A stretch of DNA of 64,000 nt. Source: Odiellus spinosus. Taxonomy: Eukaryota; Arthropoda; Arachnida; Opiliones; Phalangiidae. The notes beneath the pieces were generated by a model that was not told the origin of the DNA, searched no databases, and was given only the letters and a program-made list of their open reading frames with translations. How positions within the stretch are numbered: the stretch's first letter is position 1; each line of letters opens with the position of its first letter. Positions 44,251 to 64,000 of the stretch are shown piece after piece. The stretch spans positions 3,750,601 through 3,814,600 of the forward strand of contig OY987237.1 of assembly GCA_963920705.1 (NCBI GenBank), in the 5' to 3' direction. The position numbers and the translations under genes are program-made.

Positions 44251-45400
44251 TTATTTAATCTTATAATTAGCTTCAGATTGCGGACATCTTTGTAGCGGAT
44301 GACCCAGCAACATCGCCATACAGTTATGAAAATTCGTAGGATTCCTCGATACTTCGAAAATGTAACTTTTCGCCAGATGATCAAGCTTGATAAACAGCTC
44401 GTAAATTTCCTACGAATGAAAAGTTTATACTTTTAGTACACATTCAAGAATCAGATATTTTAAATTTTGAACTAGCCTTGCACTTATTTTCATCCGATGG
44501 TACGTCGTGAACGTAGAGAACATCGAGAAAAAAGTATTTGGATAAACAAAACTTTTTGAGAAGCTGATGAAATGATATTTCCACTGTTAAACGAAGTAAG
44601 TTTTGCGTATTTTTTAAATTTTACCTTGTTTTCAGTGAAGGTAGGAACTATATTAGATCGACCGTAGATTAAAATGGCTCTAATTAAATACGGTGCCTCT
44701 AGATCATGATCATCAGGAAGTACAAGCCTCTCGTGACTAGAATTTAACAGCTTATTATTTTAAAGTGTGAAGCAAATTATGGGGAATACAACTTACATCA
44801 TTTCAAAAAGACTCGACATTTCAAACACCTATGGAATGTTTGAAAAATTAAAAACTAATACCATAAATTATTAAATTTGCAATTAATTTTACCTGACTAG
44901 GCATAGTTTCAGTAATATCTTTAAGTTCGTGAACAATAATTGCAGGATCTGACGTAAATTCTGTAAGAAACATTGCACGGTCGTGCAAGATAGCTAAGGC
45001 AAATTCGTGCTTATCGCTGATTCCAATCTTATTATGGATGAAGATCACAATGACTTTTTTGACCAAGTTAAGTATTGAAACTTCGGAGCTTTTCAAGGTA
45101 AGGTAGATTTAATTATTTTATAACTTCATTGAATTGAAAGTAGCGTGGTTATAGATACCCATCTCCCATTAAAAAGAATCTCGATGACATCTCCGTCGCT
45201 AAATCCAAACATATTATCTGAAAGAGTAAATTATTCTAGCCCATTGGTTAAAGGTACAGACACAATTTTTATCTTACGATCTTTTCCTTGATGTTCTTCT
45301 TTAGTGTAAAATCCTTTTTTATATTTGATACCGAGGCTTTTCTGGGAAGAAGTTCATTAGAGGCTGCAGCGCAAGCCGATTCTGAAGAACTAGAAGCCAT
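44251..45400 (-). CDS. BABAM1: BABAM1/MERIT40, BRISC and BRCA1-A complex subunit
   Basis: Scaffold subunit with a VWA-like fold, shared by the BRCA1-A and BRISC complexes that cut Lys63-linked ubiquitin chains. Seven exons on the minus strand: 45400-45278, 45217-45159, 45088-44893, 44828-44797, 44736-44625, 44563-44477 and 44409-44251, giving 255 aa. Matches to the vertebrate protein include EKIIICLDLATEM (the start of the VWA fold), DKHEFALAILHD with FTSDPAIIVHEL, APYLIRAILIYGRS, FFLDVLYVHD and the C-terminal HNCMAMLLGHPLQR. The intron at 44476-44410 needs a GC donor (AAG|GCTAGT). Vertebrate BABAM1 is about 70 aa longer at its N-terminus. Here ATG 45400 is used, but an overlapping frame from ATG 45522 leaves the true start uncertain. 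Confidence 0.9.
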
Positions 45401-45879
45401 GCCATGCCAATGGATTCTGATTGATGAAAATGGGGTGAATCAAAATAACTAACTCGATTATTTAAAGGTAAAGGCTCTGGACTTTCCATACCAGGACTAG
45501 GCGGGGTTGGCTTCTTAGGCATTTTTTATCACTTTGAGAACTATATAACTCTAGTTTTTTATCATCACTAATTAGACAAAAGTTATTTGAGTTCGACATT
45601 ATAATTTTAGTTTTTATTTCAACCACGGGTCCACGATGACCGAGTTTGTCGTACATTTTTAAAAGTCCCCATCCACCTTTTTTAAATTCCCTGCATAGGT
45701 CGTCTGCTCCTATATTTTTTTGACCTTTAACTCTTTACTATATCCAACTTATTATTGGTTGGTTGAGGTAAATGGTTGTCAAATGTTTACCATGGAAACG
45801 CTTTGTTTACACCCACATTGCCGGCAATTCGTCGAGTTTTGAGCATCGTGAAAGACGTGTTTTTTAAATTCAATGAAAA
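45401..45879. promoter_or_regulatory. Head-to-head promoter region of BABAM1 and DYNC2H1
   Basis: The BABAM1 start codon (45400, minus) and the DYNC2H1 start codon (45880, plus) are only 479 bp apart. Two genes point outward from this gap, so it must hold both promoters. No TATA box with clear spacing was recognised. A near-consensus X-box lies at 45785-45799. An upstream ATG at 45873 opens a 16-codon frame that overlaps the DYNC2H1 start out of frame and could dampen its translation. Confidence 0.7.
45785..45799 (+). promoter_or_regulatory. Candidate RFX X-box upstream of DYNC2H1
   Basis: GTTTACCATGGAAAC is an imperfect palindrome whose right half GGAAAC fits the RFX half-site RRNRAC exactly. 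The left half fits with one mismatch, or as GTTTCC with one extra A. It lies 81 bp before the DYNC2H1 ATG. RFX factors are known to drive ciliary genes from X-boxes close to the start. Binding here is inferred. Confidence 0.5.
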
Positions 45880-63684
<17,805 letters not shown>

Positions 63685-63790
63685 GTAAAGAATTTTTTTT
63701 ATTTTTATTTCAGGGGATTGTTAGCTTTTGTTTCGCGTTAATAACAAACAATATGATAGGAAAACCTCTTACTATAGATAGAACTCATTG

Positions 63791-63983
63791 AGAGCTTCAG
63801 TTTGAGCCCAATTACATCAAAATCGGTCAATAAATAACAAAGTTATGGAGTTTTTTAGTGGCTCGTGTTTCGCTCGATGACGTCATTAAACTTTTATTGT
63901 GACGTCATCGTTTTTATTAAATATTCGTAACTTTTTTATTTATAGTCCGATTTTGACGTAATTGATTTCATTTTGTAGCTTTA
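63791..63983. mobile_element. GACGTC-centred foldback MITE, copy C
   Basis: CCCAATTACATCAAAATCGG, then GTCAATAAATAAC, on the left. On the right, a complement ending ATTGATTTCATTTTGTAGC. The centre holds two GACGTCA boxes (near 63878 and 63901). It lies in the last, incomplete intron of the window. Confidence 0.8.
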
Positions 63984-64000
63984 ATCGTAATCTATAATAA

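Overview
This window is animal nuclear DNA. Genes are split by GT-AG introns, coding exons sit in AT-rich introns and spacers full of tandem repeats, and the four genes are metazoan families. Two places carry short (TTAGG)n runs, read as CCTAA on the plus strand. That is the arthropod telomere unit, and together with a foldback family carrying a CATCAAAATCGG word it makes an arthropod the best guess. The species cannot be named from the sequence.

Layout. (1) 1052-38773, plus strand: a LAR-type (type IIa) receptor protein tyrosine phosphatase, lacking only its 5' end. It has 3 Ig domains, 9 fibronectin III domains, a transmembrane helix and two phosphatase domains in 25 exons. Its first visible intron (1331-19867) is a repeat sink. 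It holds a 9-kb foldback transposon (2962-11937) with a Gypsy-type LTR retrotransposon (5359-10585) nested in its right arm, a palindromic element, long 24-bp minisatellites and a small MITE. (2) 42300-43072, plus: a LEPROT/LEPROTL1 (Vps55 family) four-helix membrane protein. (3) 44251-45400, minus: BABAM1/MERIT40, a BRISC and BRCA1-A complex subunit. (4) 45880 to beyond the right edge, plus: DYNC2H1, the cytoplasmic dynein-2 heavy chain that drives retrograde intraflagellar transport. Here 29 exons and 3,250 codons are visible, up to the start of AAA5.

LEPROT and BABAM1 are tail to tail. BABAM1 and DYNC2H1 are head to head across about 480 bp, which holds a near-consensus RFX X-box 81 bp upstream of the DYNC2H1 start. 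The four genes work in separate processes (synapse and axon signalling, endosomal receptor traffic, deubiquitination and DNA damage response, cilia), so no operon-like logic is implied.

No unknown multi-gene system was found. The unusual content is in the repeats: a foldback element with internally repeated arms and an 8-bp target duplication; a MITE with 7-bp duplications that also exists as a bare 30-bp pair of inverted ends; a palindromic repeat with a telomere-like core; a GACGTC-centred foldback family in three DYNC2H1 introns; and one 9-mer (TAAGCCTAA) at the heart of several unrelated minisatellites. Exon borders were set by hand from reading frame, GT/AG sites and remembered family alignments. 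All phases close except at the first LEPROT intron.
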